A stretch of 64,000 nucleotides of DNA from Ectobacillus ponti (GCF_024294785.1 NZ_JANCLT010000002.1:372001-436000); one strand, 5' to 3'. Positions 44,512 through 53,761 are shown, counted from the first letter of the stretch. The notes: generated from the sequence alone by a model not told the origin. A program made the numbers and translations.

Positions 44512-45840
44512 TTATGCGGTTTCTCTATTATGGTCAACCGCTGTTTTGTTATGCTCTGTTTTCACCCATGTGTGCTGCTGGCGCCACTTCAACAAACCAA
44601 CCAGCTGCGCGTAGATGTATGTGTACGCATAGAACAATGTAGCCCAGGTCATGCGCAGGAAGCTGTACTTCTGCTTTGTGTCCATCTTAATGGCATAGAA
44701 CATCAGGACGCCAAACTGATAAATGAACATGAACAAGGACAGGAAGCTCACACCAAAGATCATATCAATCAGCTGATTTCCGGTTGTGGAGAAGTCATGC
44801 AGCCTGTTTGTCACGAAACCATAGCCGTAAATGATAACAATCCCCGCCAATGTCAGCGTCAGCTGAACCGCACGCGCCATACCGAACAAGTACAGCAGCT
44901 GGTCAAGAATCTTAATTTTACGCTTTTCCTTAAAGAACAGCTTCACCATTGGCTTGAAATTTGTAAACGCTACGTACCAGTGGCCCTGGGACCATCTTGT
45001 ACGCTGCTTGATGCTCACTTTAAAGTTATCCGGCTTTTCATCATACACACGGACAAAGTGGTTCCACAAAACACGGCCGTTGTCTTTTACAATTTCCATC
45101 TCCAGCTCGATGTCTTCTGTCAGAGATTTGAAACGGAAGCCGCCATGCTTCATGAGATAGCTCATTTTCACAATAAAACCAGTACCGCCGATGGAGTTAA
45201 TGAGTCCAAGGCGGTATTTCGCCAACTGGAAGAAACGGTTTACTAAATAATAGCTCACGGCATAGCCAAGAGACAAGTTTGTGGCAGAGTTTTTGGAATC
45301 AAGATAAGCTTGAATGGCTTCAGGCTCCCCTTTGGCCACATACTGGGAGTTCAATTCCTTCAGAATTGTCGGGTCCACATGATTGTCTGCATCCAGAATC
45401 ATCAAGCAATCATATTTGTCAACCAGCTTCTCGAATCCAAGCTCACGCAGTGCATACTGCAATCCCGCCGGTTTGCCGACACCTTCCCGTTCAAACAGCT
45501 TCTTGCTTGTATCCACATACTTCTGGCCCATTTCTTCACAGATGGCGCCTGTACGGTCTATACTATTGTCATTCACAATGTATACATCAAACAATTCCGG
45601 GTTATAATCAATTTGTCTCAAGTTTTCAATTGTTGAAGCAATTACCTTTTCCTCGTTATGAGCTGCAACCAGAATCAGGAAACGAGTCTTGTCTTCCGTG
45701 ATTTCATAGTCGCGCTTTGCCTTTCCAAAGCCGAAAAAGCCTAAAATAACATAGTATAATGTATTCAAGTTAATATATATTGTCAGTACGAAGAACAAAC
45801 CCACTACAACGGTGACAATCGTGTCTTTAATAAGCTCCAT
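44512..45840 (-). CDS. Processive-type GT2 membrane glycosyltransferase
   Basis: 442 residues. N-terminal membrane segment, GT-A domain (LVAAHNEEKVIASTIENLRQ, VYIVNDNSIDRTG, LMILDADNHVD), the acceptor-site TEDIELEMEI and the RTRWSQGHW block equivalent to Q(Q/R)XRW of processive synthases, then three C-terminal membrane segments. Relatives include poly-N-acetylglucosamine, hyaluronan and cellulose-like synthases. GGAGGGAGAAGG precedes the start. It ends in its own terminator, so it may be separate from the downstream four-gene module or partly co-transcribed. Product polysaccharide not predictable. Confidence 0.88.
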   Translation of the reverse strand: MELIKDTIVTVVVGLFFVLTIYINLNTLYYVILGFFGFGKAKRDYEITEDKTRFLILVAAHNEEKVIASTIENLRQIDYNPELFDVYIVNDNSIDRTGAICEEMGQKYVDTSKKLFEREGVGKPAGLQYALRELGFEKLVDKYDCLMILDADNHVDPTILKELNSQYVAKGEPEAIQAYLDSKNSATNLSLGYAVSYYLVNRFFQLAKYRLGLINSIGGTGFIVKMSYLMKHGGFRFKSLTEDIELEMEIVKDNGRVLWNHFVRVYDEKPDNFKVSIKQRTRWSQGHWYVAFTNFKPMVKLFFKEKRKIKILDQLLYLFGMARAVQLTLTLAGIVIIYGYGFVTNRLHDFSTTGNQLIDMIFGVSFLSLFMFIYQFGVLMFYAIKMDTKQKYSFLRMTWATLFYAYTYIYAQLVGLLKWRQQHTWVKTEHNKTAVDHNRETA

Positions 45841-45990
45841 TCCTTCTCCCTCCGCTCTGAGAGCATGTGTGAAATTTCGACAAAACTAATCCTTTTACTA
45901 TTATAGAGTATTTCCTTTAACATTCAACTTAAATTTCTACAACAAGCTTGTAACATTTTACATATAGACAGGCTCCGTTGAAGATGCAAG

Positions 45991-46014
45991 AAAGACCCTG
46001 TGGACAGGGTCTTT
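45991..46014 (-). terminator. Terminator of speE-speB
   Basis: Perfect 10-bp stem AAAGACCCTG/CAGGGTCTTT with a 4-base loop, five bases beyond the speB stop. The U-tract is short (CTTTCTTGC), so efficiency may be moderate. Confidence 0.78.
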
Positions 46015-46018
46015 CCAA

Positions 46019-46897
46019 TTATTTAGATTTCACCATACCAAGCAGGATTTCACGAACAAGCTTACTTGCCACAATCGGTGTTTGCTCGCTGTGGTCATAT
46101 ACAGGCGCCACTTCCACAATATCAGCACCGACTACGTTCACCTCAGACTCCGCAATGGCCACAAGAGACGCAAGCAGCTCTTTGGATGTGATGCCGCCCG
46201 CTTCCAATGTGCCTGTGCCAGGCGCATGGGCAGGGTCCAGTACGTCGATGTCGATTGTCAGGTAGATCGGGCGGCCTGCCAACTCAGGCAGCACCTTCTT
46301 CAGCGGCTCCAGCACGTCGAACTTGAACAGGTTCATGCCGACTTCCTTCGCCCACTGGAACTCTTCGCGCAGACCGGAGCGGATGCCGAAGGAGTACACG
46401 TTTTTCGGTCCGATCAGGTCGCACACCTTCTTGATTGGTGTTGCGTGGGAGTACGGCTCGCCTTCATAGTCGTCACGCAGGTCTGTGTGCGCGTCGAAAT
46501 GCACGATAGCCAGATCCGGATATTTTTTGTACATCGCCTTCATGACTGGCCAGGACACCAGGTGCTCCCCGCCAAGGCCAAGCGGGAACTTGCCGTCCGC
46601 CAACAGGCCGTCGATGTAGGCTTCAATCATATCCACACTCTTGCCGGGGTTGCCGAATGGCAGCGGAATATCGCCGGCATCGAAGTACTTCACTTCTTCA
46701 AGATGGCGGTCCATGTACGGGCTGTATTCCTCCAGACCGATGGATACTTCACGGATGCGGGCAGGGCCGAAACGGGAGCCCGGACGGAAGCTTACTGTCC
46801 AGTCCATCGGCATGCCGTAAATGACTGCTTCAGACTCTTCATAATTTTCATGGCTCTTAATAAACACATTGCCAGAGTATGCTGGATCGAAACGCAT
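46019..46897 (-). CDS. speB: Agmatinase
   Basis: 292 residues, ureohydrolase that converts agmatine to putrescine and urea with two Mn ions. Metal ligands are visible in GGEHLVSWPVMKA, IVHFDAHTDLRDDYEGE and LTIDIDVLDPAHAPGTG. AAGGAGG lies before the ATG. The gene follows speE by 51 bases with a small intercistronic hairpin, giving the putrescine then spermidine pathway in one operon, as in B. subtilis. Confidence 0.96.
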   Translation of the reverse strand: MRFDPAYSGNVFIKSHENYEESEAVIYGMPMDWTVSFRPGSRFGPARIREVSIGLEEYSPYMDRHLEEVKYFDAGDIPLPFGNPGKSVDMIEAYIDGLLADGKFPLGLGGEHLVSWPVMKAMYKKYPDLAIVHFDAHTDLRDDYEGEPYSHATPIKKVCDLIGPKNVYSFGIRSGLREEFQWAKEVGMNLFKFDVLEPLKKVLPELAGRPIYLTIDIDVLDPAHAPGTGTLEAGGITSKELLASLVAIAESEVNVVGADIVEVAPVYDHSEQTPIVASKLVREILLGMVKSK

Positions 46898-46922
46898 GAG
46901 TAGTTCCTCCTTGTATGTAAGA

Positions 46923-46943
46923 AGCGCCCCATATAGAGGCGCT
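46923..46943 (-). other. Intercistronic hairpin between speE and speB
   Basis: Perfect AGCGCC/GGCGCT stem with a 9-base loop in the 51-base gap. No strong U-tract follows, so it may be a weak attenuator or an RNA-stability element. Confidence 0.5.
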
Positions 46944-46948
46944 GCAGA

Positions 46949-47776
46949 TTATTTGATTAGGTCGCCCACAAACTTCGGCAGTGCGAACGCCGCTTTGTGA
47001 AGCTCTTTTGTGTAGTACTTTGTTTCAATGTCATGGAAGCGCTCTTCGCTTACTGCCAGCGGATCATGCTTTTTGGAGCCGATTGTGAACGTCCAAAGAC
47101 CGCTTGGGTAAGTCGGGATGCTTGCAGTGTACAGGCGCGTGATCGGGAAGATTTCCTTTACGTCACGGAATACATTTGTGATCAGCTCAGGTGTGAACCA
47201 TGGGTTGTCTGTTTGCGCCACGAAGATGCCATCTTCCTTCAGCGCTTTGGAGATGCCGGCATAGAAGCCTTTTGTGAACAGGTTTACCGCAGGGCCAACC
47301 GGCTCTGTGGAGTCAACCATGATGACATCATACTCGTTCTCGCTTTGCGCAATGTGCAGGAAGCCGTCATCCACTTTCACTTCCACGCGCGGGTTGTCCA
47401 ACTCGCCGGCGATTTCCGGCAGATACTTCTTGGAGTACTCGATGACCTTGCCGTCGATTTCCACAAGTGTCGCCTTCTTCACGCTTGGGTGCTTCAGCAC
47501 TTCACGGATGACGCCGCCGTCGCCGCCGCCCACAACCAGCACGTTCTCAGGGTTTGGATGCGTGAACAAAGGAATGTGCGCCACCATCTCGTGGTAGACG
47601 AACTCATCCTTTTGCGTTGTCATAACCATGCCGTCAAGGATCAGCATGTTGCCGAACTCTTCTGTCTCTACCATATCAAGCTTTTGGAATTCCGTTTGCT
47701 CTGTATGTAAAGTACGCTTAATTTTCGCTGTGATGCCAAAGTTCTCAGTTTGTTTCTCGGTGAACCATAGTTCCAT
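46949..47776 (-). CDS. speE: Spermidine synthase
   Basis: 275 residues from the ATG at 47776; a GTG at 47785 is too close to AAAGG. It transfers an aminopropyl group from decarboxylated S-adenosylmethionine to putrescine. Motifs: [40 protein letters not shown] for nucleoside binding, and [13 protein letters not shown] with the catalytic Asp. Nearly collinear with the B. subtilis enzyme (276 residues, from memory). Confidence 0.97.
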   Translation of the reverse strand: MELWFTEKQTENFGITAKIKRTLHTEQTEFQKLDMVETEEFGNMLILDGMVMTTQKDEFVYHEMVAHIPLFTHPNPENVLVVGGGDGGVIREVLKHPSVKKATLVEIDGKVIEYSKKYLPEIAGELDNPRVEVKVDDGFLHIAQSENEYDVIMVDSTEPVGPAVNLFTKGFYAGISKALKEDGIFVAQTDNPWFTPELITNVFRDVKEIFPITRLYTASIPTYPSGLWTFTIGSKKHDPLAVSEERFHDIETKYYTKELHKAAFALPKFVGDLIK

Positions 47777-48113
47777 TGGGGTCACGCCTTTCTTTGTAAT
47801 AATGTATAGAAAGCTTGTCAGCTTATTTCTTGCTTTTCAAATGAACCAACCGGAAGAGTTGACTTAAAAACTCCCTTAACAAAAATAAAACAAAACGTCT
47901 GAAAAGTATAGCTAAAAATACAAAAAACACGAAGATTTTACATGGCTGTCATGTGCCGCCCTCATTTTTTGTCGAATCGTCATCTTTGCGCCCTGTTATT
48001 TTTAGCATTTGCCAAATGCTCTATGCAGGCGCTTTTTTCAGTCCGCTTCGTTTAAAAAGGCTGAAATCCTCTCATACTAGTAAAAGCACTTTTTTTGCGA
48101 GAGGGTGAAAGAT
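47777..48113. other. Divergent intergenic region speE/pbpG (337 bases)
   Basis: No gene seen. It holds the forespore-type pbpG promoter at its right end (48050-48079). The left and middle parts are A/T-rich with several A-runs; I could not fix a convincing SigA promoter for speE. A hairpin-like GCATTTGCCAAATGC lies at 48005-48019. Confidence 0.5.
48050..48079 (+). promoter_or_regulatory. Forespore-type (SigG/SigF) promoter of pbpG
   Basis: GTTTA at 48050-48054, an 18-base spacer and CATACTA at 48073-48079, close to the SigG pattern (GHATR, 17-18 bases, CATNNTA). The same geometry occurs upstream of rsfA. B. subtilis pbpG is known to be expressed in the forespore. Confidence 0.65.
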
Positions 48114-50174
48114 ATGGAACTCATCGCCGCCAAAACAACCAAGAGGCTGCTTCGGGCTTTTGTGATCATTACAACCGCAGGCATTCTGTCTGTAGGGCTC
48201 CTGCTGCTGGCCGGCTACGGGATTGCAAGGCTTGCGGGGCCCCCTCCTATAGCTGCGCCGCAGACAACAACCTTTTATGCCAGCGACGACTCTGTGCTCG
48301 GCCGCAGTGACACCGGGCAGGCGCGGCCATGGGTTTCGCTGGACCGCATCTCCCCGTACCTGCGGGAGGCGACCATTTCCATTGAAGACCAACGCTTTTA
48401 CGAGCACCACGGCTTTGATTTCCGGCGCATCGGCGGGGCGCTCGTCGCGGACCTGAAGGCGATGGCCAAGGTGCAGGGCGCGAGCACCATCACCCAGCAA
48501 TATGCCCGGAACCTCTATTTGGACCACGATAAAACCTGGCGGCGGAAGGCTGTAGAGGCGGTCTACACCATCCGTCTGGAAGCCAACTACAGTAAAAATG
48601 AAATTCTGGAAGGCTACCTGAACACGATTTACTATGGGCACGGCGCCTATGGGATTGAAGCGGCCTCCATGCTTTATTTCAACAAGCATGCCCGTGACCT
48701 GACCTTGGCGGAGTCCGCCATGCTGGCGGGCATCCCGAAAGGACCGAGCCTGTACTCCCCTTACGTCAGCAAGGAACGGGCCCGCGGGCGGCAAGCTCTC
48801 ATTTTGTCAGCCATGCGGGAGCAGGGCTACATTACCAAGACGCAGGAAGAGGAGGCGATGCATACGGACCTTGCCTTCCAGCCCTTCAAGGAACGGGCAA
48901 CTGCCGGGACTGCCCCTTATTTTCAGGATGTGGTGCAGAATGTGCTGGTGCGTGACCTGAACATTCCGGAGCAGACCATTGAACGCGGCGGTCTTCGTGT
49001 CTATACCACGCTGAATCCGAAGCTGCAAAAGATTGCCGAGGATACGGTGACCAACACGATCCCGGGCAGCACCGAACTCGAAACCGCAGTCATCTCCATG
49101 GACCCGCGGACGGGAGAGGTCAAAGCCCTCCTCGGCGGACGGGACTATCAAAAGAGCCAGTTCAACCGGGCCACACAGGCGCTCCGCCAGCCTGGCTCAA
49201 CCTTCAAGCCGTTTCTGTATTACGCGGCCTTGAAGCAGGGCTTCACCCCGGCCACGCGGCTGAAGAGCGAGTATACTACCTTTAAGATGGATGATGGCGT
49301 TACACAATATGCACCAACGAATTACAACAATTATTACGCGGATGATTTCGTGACCATGGCGCAGGCGCTGGCTGTGTCCGATAACATCTATGCAGTCAAG
49401 ACGCACATGTTCCTCGGCATGGGCCAACTGGTGAAGGCAGCGAAGGAGTTTGGCATTACGAGTCCGCTGCACGAGGTCCCTTCCCTGGCCCTGGGCACCT
49501 CGCCGGTACGCCCGATTGAAATGACAACCGCCTACAGCATGTTCGCCAACGGCGGCAAGCGGGTGAATCCGGTCTTCATCCGCCGGGTCACCGACAAGGA
49601 CGGCACCATTTTATATGATGCCCACCTCGAAGCCGAGCAGAAGCTGTCCAAGGAGACGGCCTTTGTCATGGACGAGCTCATGACCGGCATGTTCAATAAG
49701 AAGTATAACGGCTATGCCTCAGTTACCGGACAAACCATTTCGGGCAAGCTCTCCCGCCCTTACGCGGGCAAGTCCGGCTCCACGAGCACGGACAGCTGGA
49801 TGATCGGCTTCACCCCGCAGCTTGTCACAAGTGTCTGGACAGGCTATGACCGCAACAAGGTGCTGAGCGATGCGGCTGAGCAGCGCTACGCCAAGGAAAT
49901 CTGGGTCAACGTCATGGAACAGGGCCTGGCGGATGAGCCGAAGGAGGATTTCGAGAAGCCAAGCGGCGTCGTCGGGCTGAAAATCAATCCGGCCAACGGC
50001 AAGCTTGCCACGAAGGGCTGCCCTGTGGCGGTGCAGATGTACTTTGTAAAAGGAACGGAGCCGACAGACTACTGTACGGAGCATTTAGACGGCGAGGACG
50101 GCTTCAACCGTATGAAGATCAAGGGGCAGGAGGATGCCAAGAACGGCTGGTGGAAGAAATACTTCCCTTGGTAG
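48114..50174 (+). CDS. pbpG: Class A penicillin-binding protein, PBP2d (spore germ cell wall)
   Basis: 686 residues from ATG 48114, which lies six bases after GAGGGTG (GTG at 48105 is inside the ribosome site). Cytoplasmic tail and one membrane segment to about residue 40, then the GT51 glycosyltransferase domain (EDQRFYEHHGFDFRRIGG, GASTITQQYARNLYLD, EILEGYLNTIYYGHGAYG), then the transpeptidase domain: active Ser in RQPGSTFKPFLYYA, SDN in AVSDNIYAVK, and KSG in YAGKSGSTSTDSW in place of KTG. It builds germ cell wall peptidoglycan in the forespore, matching the promoter type. The gene ends in a 21-bp repeat array. Confidence 0.93.
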   Translation: MELIAAKTTKRLLRAFVIITTAGILSVGLLLLAGYGIARLAGPPPIAAPQTTTFYASDDSVLGRSDTGQARPWVSLDRISPYLREATISIEDQRFYEHHGFDFRRIGGALVADLKAMAKVQGASTITQQYARNLYLDHDKTWRRKAVEAVYTIRLEANYSKNEILEGYLNTIYYGHGAYGIEAASMLYFNKHARDLTLAESAMLAGIPKGPSLYSPYVSKERARGRQALILSAMREQGYITKTQEEEAMHTDLAFQPFKERATAGTAPYFQDVVQNVLVRDLNIPEQTIERGGLRVYTTLNPKLQKIAEDTVTNTIPGSTELETAVISMDPRTGEVKALLGGRDYQKSQFNRATQALRQPGSTFKPFLYYAALKQGFTPATRLKSEYTTFKMDDGVTQYAPTNYNNYYADDFVTMAQALAVSDNIYAVKTHMFLGMGQLVKAAKEFGITSPLHEVPSLALGTSPVRPIEMTTAYSMFANGGKRVNPVFIRRVTDKDGTILYDAHLEAEQKLSKETAFVMDELMTGMFNKKYNGYASVTGQTISGKLSRPYAGKSGSTSTDSWMIGFTPQLVTSVWTGYDRNKVLSDAAEQRYAKEIWVNVMEQGLADEPKEDFEKPSGVVGLKINPANGKLATKGCPVAVQMYFVKGTEPTDYCTEHLDGEDGFNRMKIKGQEDAKNGWWKKYFPW

Positions 50175-50182
50175 GGGCGGGA

Positions 50183-50372
50183 TTTCTACAGGCTTGCGGA
50201 CGGATTCCCGACAGTGGGACGAGGTTTCCTACAATTCGGAGGGCTTTTCCTACAATTCAGAAGGGCTTTCCTACAATTCAAAAGGGCTTTCCTACAATTC
50301 AAAAGGGCTTTCCTACAATTGCGGGCGATTCCCGACAGTCAGACGGGACTTCCTACAATCACAAGTGTCCCA
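50183..50372 (+). repeat. 21-bp tandem array, about nine units (TTTCCTACAATTC type)
   Basis: Core TCCTACAATT starts at 50227, 50248, 50269, 50290, 50311 and 50351, with variant units TTCCCGACAGT at about 50204 and 50330 and a decayed GATTTCTACAGG at the front. Period is 21 bases. The tails read AGAAGGGC or AAAAGGGC. The same core and the same TTCCCGACA variant occur in the array at 18975-19139. It fills the gap after pbpG up to a terminator. Confidence 0.88.
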
Positions 50373-50392
50373 AAGCAGTCCCCCATAATTCG

Positions 50393-50424
50393 AAAGGTCT
50401 CCGCCGGGTATGCGGAGACCTTTC
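50393..50424. terminator. Terminator after pbpG
   Basis: Perfect 12-bp stem AAAGGTCTCCGC/GCGGAGACCTTT with a 7-base loop (CGGGTAT), followed by CTGTG. It may also serve ywhD from the other side, although the ywhD stop is about 70 bases away; no gene lies between. Confidence 0.85.
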
Positions 50425-50496
50425 TGTGTCCTAGTTCTTCCTGTAGACAGGCTTGCATTTAGTTTACTTGAATTCTGAAAATTCTACAAGAAAAGT

Positions 50497-51000
50497 TTAG
50501 CTGAGGCCCTGCTTCAGCTTGTCGCCGGAGCGCTCCCACATGCCCGGGTCATGCTCCTGCAGGAAGGCCGCCAGCACCTTCTTGGACTTCTCATCCATGT
50601 GATCCACGATGATGTGGCGCTTCAGCGACTTATCCATCTTGTTCACATGGTCCGGCAGCAGCTTGTAGCCGCGGCGCGCCTCCCGGTCAACCGTCATGTC
50701 GCAGGCCGTCACGCCTGCATAGTAAGCGCCGCTTTCTGTGCGTTCAACGGTGACCCATACGAGCCAGTACGGCTTGCCGTTTGGCACCTCATCTCTATTC
50801 GTCAGGAATTTGATCCCCTTTTCCACCACACTGCGCGCATGCATGGCGCCCATATCCACGAACGCGGTGCCTTCCTCCACGTCCACAAATACCGGAGACA
50901 TATTTTCCAAGCTCAGCGCGCCGACCCCAAAGCCGCCGTGGCCGCTCGTGGAGTCATTTTTTAAAATATTAAAGCCAATATTCTTCTTTTTCTCTTCCAT
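50497..51000 (-). CDS. ywhD: YwhD family protein
   Basis: 167 residues of unknown function, conserved next to ywhC in Bacillus. The sequence begins MEEKKKNIGFNILKNDSTSG and has a compact central part with GTAFVDMGAMHARSVVEKGI and GKPYWLVWVTVERTESGAYY. No membrane segment or catalytic motif recognised. It starts 12 bases after the ywhC stop and is probably co-transcribed with it. Confidence 0.9.
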   Translation of the reverse strand: MEEKKKNIGFNILKNDSTSGHGGFGVGALSLENMSPVFVDVEEGTAFVDMGAMHARSVVEKGIKFLTNRDEVPNGKPYWLVWVTVERTESGAYYAGVTACDMTVDREARRGYKLLPDHVNKMDKSLKRHIIVDHMDEKSKKVLAAFLQEHDPGMWERSGDKLKQGLS

Positions 51001-51012
51001 CTCATTTCCTCC

Positions 51013-51687
51013 TTACACAATCCCGAACAGCGGGGCAATGATACTGTTCAGCGCATACGAGACACGCGGAATGACAATATTGAAAATCGGCTGAATCGTG
51101 TATTGATCCAGCGGCGTAATGACCAAAATCAGGAAAACAATCGCTCCATAGTTCTCATACTGCGTCATTTTCGCCCGCACGCCCATCGGCATCAAGTCCT
51201 CCAGGATGCGATAGCCGTCCAAAGGCGGCAGCGGCAGCAGGTTGAACACGAGCAGCACAATATTCAGGTTCACGAAAATGCTGAAAAACTGATGCAGCGT
51301 ATCCGCCACCGATTGCGGCACAGCATCCGCCACGCCGAACCGCAGCATGGCATACCAGATAATGAAGCCAAGCGCAGCCAGCACGAGGTTGCTGAGAGGG
51401 CCGGCAACGGATACAAGAATACCAGCGAGGCGCGGCTTTTTAAAGAAATACGGATTGACCGGGACCGGGCGCGCCCAGCCGAAGCCAAGCAGCAGGATGG
51501 CCAGCGTTCCGATCGGGTCCAAGTGCTTCAGCGGCGACAGCGTCAGGCGCCCCTGCTGCTTGGCAGTCGGATCGCCAAACTTGTAAGCTACATAGGCGTG
51601 CGCGAACTCATGCACGGAAAAGGCAATCACAAGCGCCAGCGCGACAAGCGGCAGCTCCTGCAGTGAATATACAAATAAATGTTCCAT
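51013..51687 (-). CDS. ywhC: Site-2-protease-like zinc metalloprotease (YwhC, M50)
   Basis: 224 residues, about five membrane segments. The active-site HEXXH is in AFSVHEFAHAYVAYKFGD near residue 26, and the second metal-ligand motif in NLLPLPPLDGYRILED near 165, as usual for M50. RPVPVNPYFFKKPRLAGILV joins them. Substrate not known; the family cuts membrane proteins. Located between ywhD and the divergent ywhB. Confidence 0.92.
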   Translation of the reverse strand: MEHLFVYSLQELPLVALALVIAFSVHEFAHAYVAYKFGDPTAKQQGRLTLSPLKHLDPIGTLAILLLGFGWARPVPVNPYFFKKPRLAGILVSVAGPLSNLVLAALGFIIWYAMLRFGVADAVPQSVADTLHQFFSIFVNLNIVLLVFNLLPLPPLDGYRILEDLMPMGVRAKMTQYENYGAIVFLILVITPLDQYTIQPIFNIVIPRVSYALNSIIAPLFGIV

Positions 51688-51770
51688 TCTCCAGCTCCTT
51701 ATTTTTTACTGTTCTGTCTAAGAATGCGTTATAATAATGCATGTACCTACATATCAAAGGAGTGAATCCA

Positions 51771-51959
51771 ATGCCATACGTAACAGTGAAAATGCTTGAA
51801 GGCCGCACTGAAGAGCAAAAGAAGGCTCTTGCGGAAAAGGTAACAGCAGCGGTTGTGGAAACAACGGGCGCACCAGCTGAGAAGGTTGTTGTGTTCATTG
51901 AAGAAATGTCCAAAAACCACTACGCCGTTGCAGGTAAGCGCCTGAGCGACGCCGAGTAA
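51771..51959 (+). CDS. ywhB: 4-oxalocrotonate tautomerase-family protein
   Basis: 62 residues from ATG 51771, eight bases after AAAGGAG; an upstream in-frame ATG at 51741 lacks a ribosome site. After removal of Met the catalytic Pro1 is exposed (PYVTVKMLEGRTEEQKKALA). The rest, with APAEKVVVFIEEMSKNHYAV, fits the 4-OT fold, including an Arg equivalent at position 11 region. Physiological substrate unknown. Followed at once by a terminator shared with ywfO. Confidence 0.92.
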   Translation: MPYVTVKMLEGRTEEQKKALAEKVTAAVVETTGAPAEKVVVFIEEMSKNHYAVAGKRLSDAE

Positions 51960-51986
51960 AAAGCAGCCTGCCGGCTGCTTTTTTTA
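51958..51986. terminator. Bidirectional terminator between ywhB and ywfO
   Basis: Stem AAGCAGCC/GGCTGCTT with a short loop (TGCC), flanked by AAAA and TTTTTTT. It overlaps the ywfO stop codon. Confidence 0.85.
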
Positions 51987-53285
51987 TCCCTTCAGCAGCT
52001 TCAGAATTTGCTCCTTGATCTTCGCCTTCTTCGGATCCTCCGTCAGCAGGTCATGCGGATAAAACAGCTTCCGGTCCGTCCGTTTCTTGCCGGTAATGGC
52101 CTCCACAATCTCTGACTCCCGCGACAGCTCGCGCAAATCCCCATTCGGCATGAGGAGCATGATCGGCAGCCGCGCCTCTTCCTCTCCCGTCCGGTAAAAA
52201 TCATACGGCAAATCCGATGTGGAATCGACCACCAGATAGTACTCCGGATCAATGCCCGCCTTCTTGAACAGGCTGCTGATTTCCACCCAGTTGTTCAGGG
52301 CATGCTTGCTTTCCACAAAGTCCACATACTTGAACAAATTGCGGTTCATGAAGCGGCGGCATAAATCCTGCAGAATGGAATCCTCTTCCTCCTGCCATAC
52401 TTGAAAATAGTAATACATAATATTCTCATCGAGCTTCAGATACTCTTCCAGATTCACTTCCTCCTCAAACAGAGAATAGAAGTGGACAGGCTGATGCTTG
52501 AAGGTGTAGTACTGCTGATGCAGCGTTTTCGCACGGTGCAGAATCTTGGTCAGGATAACCTCCGCGCTGCGGGTCACCGGATGGAAATAAATTTGCCAGT
52601 ACATTTGATAGCGGCTCATGATGTAGTGCTCCACCGCATGCATGCCGCTTTGCTTGATGACAATTTGATTATTGTACGGCCGCATGACGCGCAGCACCCG
52701 CTCGAGATCAAAGTTGCCGTAGCTGACGCCTGTGAAGTACGCATCCCGCAGCAGGTAATCCATACGGTCCGCGTCAATCTGGCTGGAAATCATGCTGATG
52801 GCCACCTTGTTGTCCGAGGTCTTGGCGATGACCGCCGCCACCTTTTCCGGAAAGTGATAATCATAGCGGCGCAATACGGCATTCACCTCGGTGTCACCCA
52901 TAATGATGCGCTGCGTAAATTCTTCATGATCCAGCTCAAATACTTTTTCAAAGGAATGCGAAAACGGGCCGTGGCCGATATCGTGCAGCAGGGCCGCGCA
53001 CAGACAAAGCATGCGGTCCTCCGTCTTCCATTCCGGCCGGCCGTCGAACACGTCATCAATCATGCGGCGCACAATTTCATATACGCCGAGCGAGTGGTTG
53101 AAGCGGCTGTGCTCCGCTCCGTGAAAGGTGAAAAATGTGGTGCCGAGCTGCTTAATCCGGCGCAGCCGCTGAAATTCCGCCGTCCCGATCAAGTCCCAAA
53201 TCAACCGGTCTTCCACATGGACATACTTATGTACAGGATCTTTGAAAACCTTTTTCTCTGCCAGCTTTCCATTTGCGTAAAACAA
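51984..53285 (-). CDS. ywfO: HD-domain phosphohydrolase YwfO
   Basis: 433 residues, starting at a TTG (53285) with AAAGGGGG eight bases upstream. dNTPase-like HD protein: first metal ligand in HSRFNHSLGVYEIVRRM, HD pair in LLHDIGHGPFSHSFEKVF and the distal Asp in SSQIDADRMDYLLRDAYFTG. Homologues hydrolyse (d)NTPs and some are regulated by (p)ppGpp or nucleotide; the exact activity here is inference. Monocistronic. Confidence 0.92.
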   Translation of the reverse strand: MFYANGKLAEKKVFKDPVHKYVHVEDRLIWDLIGTAEFQRLRRIKQLGTTFFTFHGAEHSRFNHSLGVYEIVRRMIDDVFDGRPEWKTEDRMLCLCAALLHDIGHGPFSHSFEKVFELDHEEFTQRIIMGDTEVNAVLRRYDYHFPEKVAAVIAKTSDNKVAISMISSQIDADRMDYLLRDAYFTGVSYGNFDLERVLRVMRPYNNQIVIKQSGMHAVEHYIMSRYQMYWQIYFHPVTRSAEVILTKILHRAKTLHQQYYTFKHQPVHFYSLFEEEVNLEEYLKLDENIMYYYFQVWQEEEDSILQDLCRRFMNRNLFKYVDFVESKHALNNWVEISSLFKKAGIDPEYYLVVDSTSDLPYDFYRTGEEEARLPIMLLMPNGDLRELSRESEIVEAITGKKRTDRKLFYPHDLLTEDPKKAKIKEQILKLLKG

Positions 53286-53370
53286 AACAAAGACCCCCTT
53301 TCCATTCGTACTATTATTATACCCAATCTATCCGGCCATGGAAACGAAAAGCAAATGGCAGGCAAACACG

Positions 53371-53407
53371 AAAAAAGATATGGCGGGGGGATCCGCTATA
53401 TCTTTTT
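53371..53407 (-). terminator. Terminator overlapping the end of the lipoprotein gene
   Basis: Stem AGATATGGCGG/CCGCTATATCT (one G-U pair) with a GGGGAT loop and A/T tracts on both sides; the minus-strand tail is TCTTTTTTCG. The proximal arm covers the last codons of the gene at 53396. Confidence 0.78.
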
Positions 53408-53761
53408 GAATTGGGAAACGAATTGCTGATATTGGTTCCAGTCCACAGCTGTCACCTTTCCATCCTGAATGGTGAGCCACTTATACTTGGACAAATCTGC
53501 GCCCTTGTCCAAGGCCTGCTGGGCGGATTTCATAATATAGTCCTTCATAAACGCCTGAAATGTGCCGTCACCGCTCTGCTCAGTACCGCTGTTCATCATC
53601 TTATTGTAACGGCTGATGCCGCTGTCCATCCATTCACTGGCCTGGGGTTTCTCCGCTTGTCTTGTACTGGAAGTCTGCTGAACTGCCTGTGCCTGGCAGC
53701 CCGCTGTCAGCCACAATGACAGAACCGCCAGCACAATGGGAACTCCGGTTTTCAATCTCAT
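53396..53761 (-). CDS. Small lipoprotein of unknown function
   Basis: 121 residues. Lipoprotein signal ends LWLTAGC with Cys22. The mature part is hydrophilic, with ASEWMDSGISRYNKMMNSGT and TFQAFMKDYIMKSAQQALDK, and ends in a short beta-like segment KWLTIQDGKVTAVDWNQYQQ. AGGAG lies eight bases before the ATG. No known domain recognised. Neighbours are ywfO and a DUF1450 gene, with no functional hint. Confidence 0.75.
   Translation of the reverse strand: MRLKTGVPIVLAVLSLWLTAGCQAQAVQQTSSTRQAEKPQASEWMDSGISRYNKMMNSGTEQSGDGTFQAFMKDYIMKSAQQALDKGADLSKYKWLTIQDGKVTAVDWNQYQQFVSQFKKI

Noticed and set aside
46923-46943. Full terminator between speE and speB
   Set aside because: Stem is only six pairs and no U-run follows; co-transcription is more likely.
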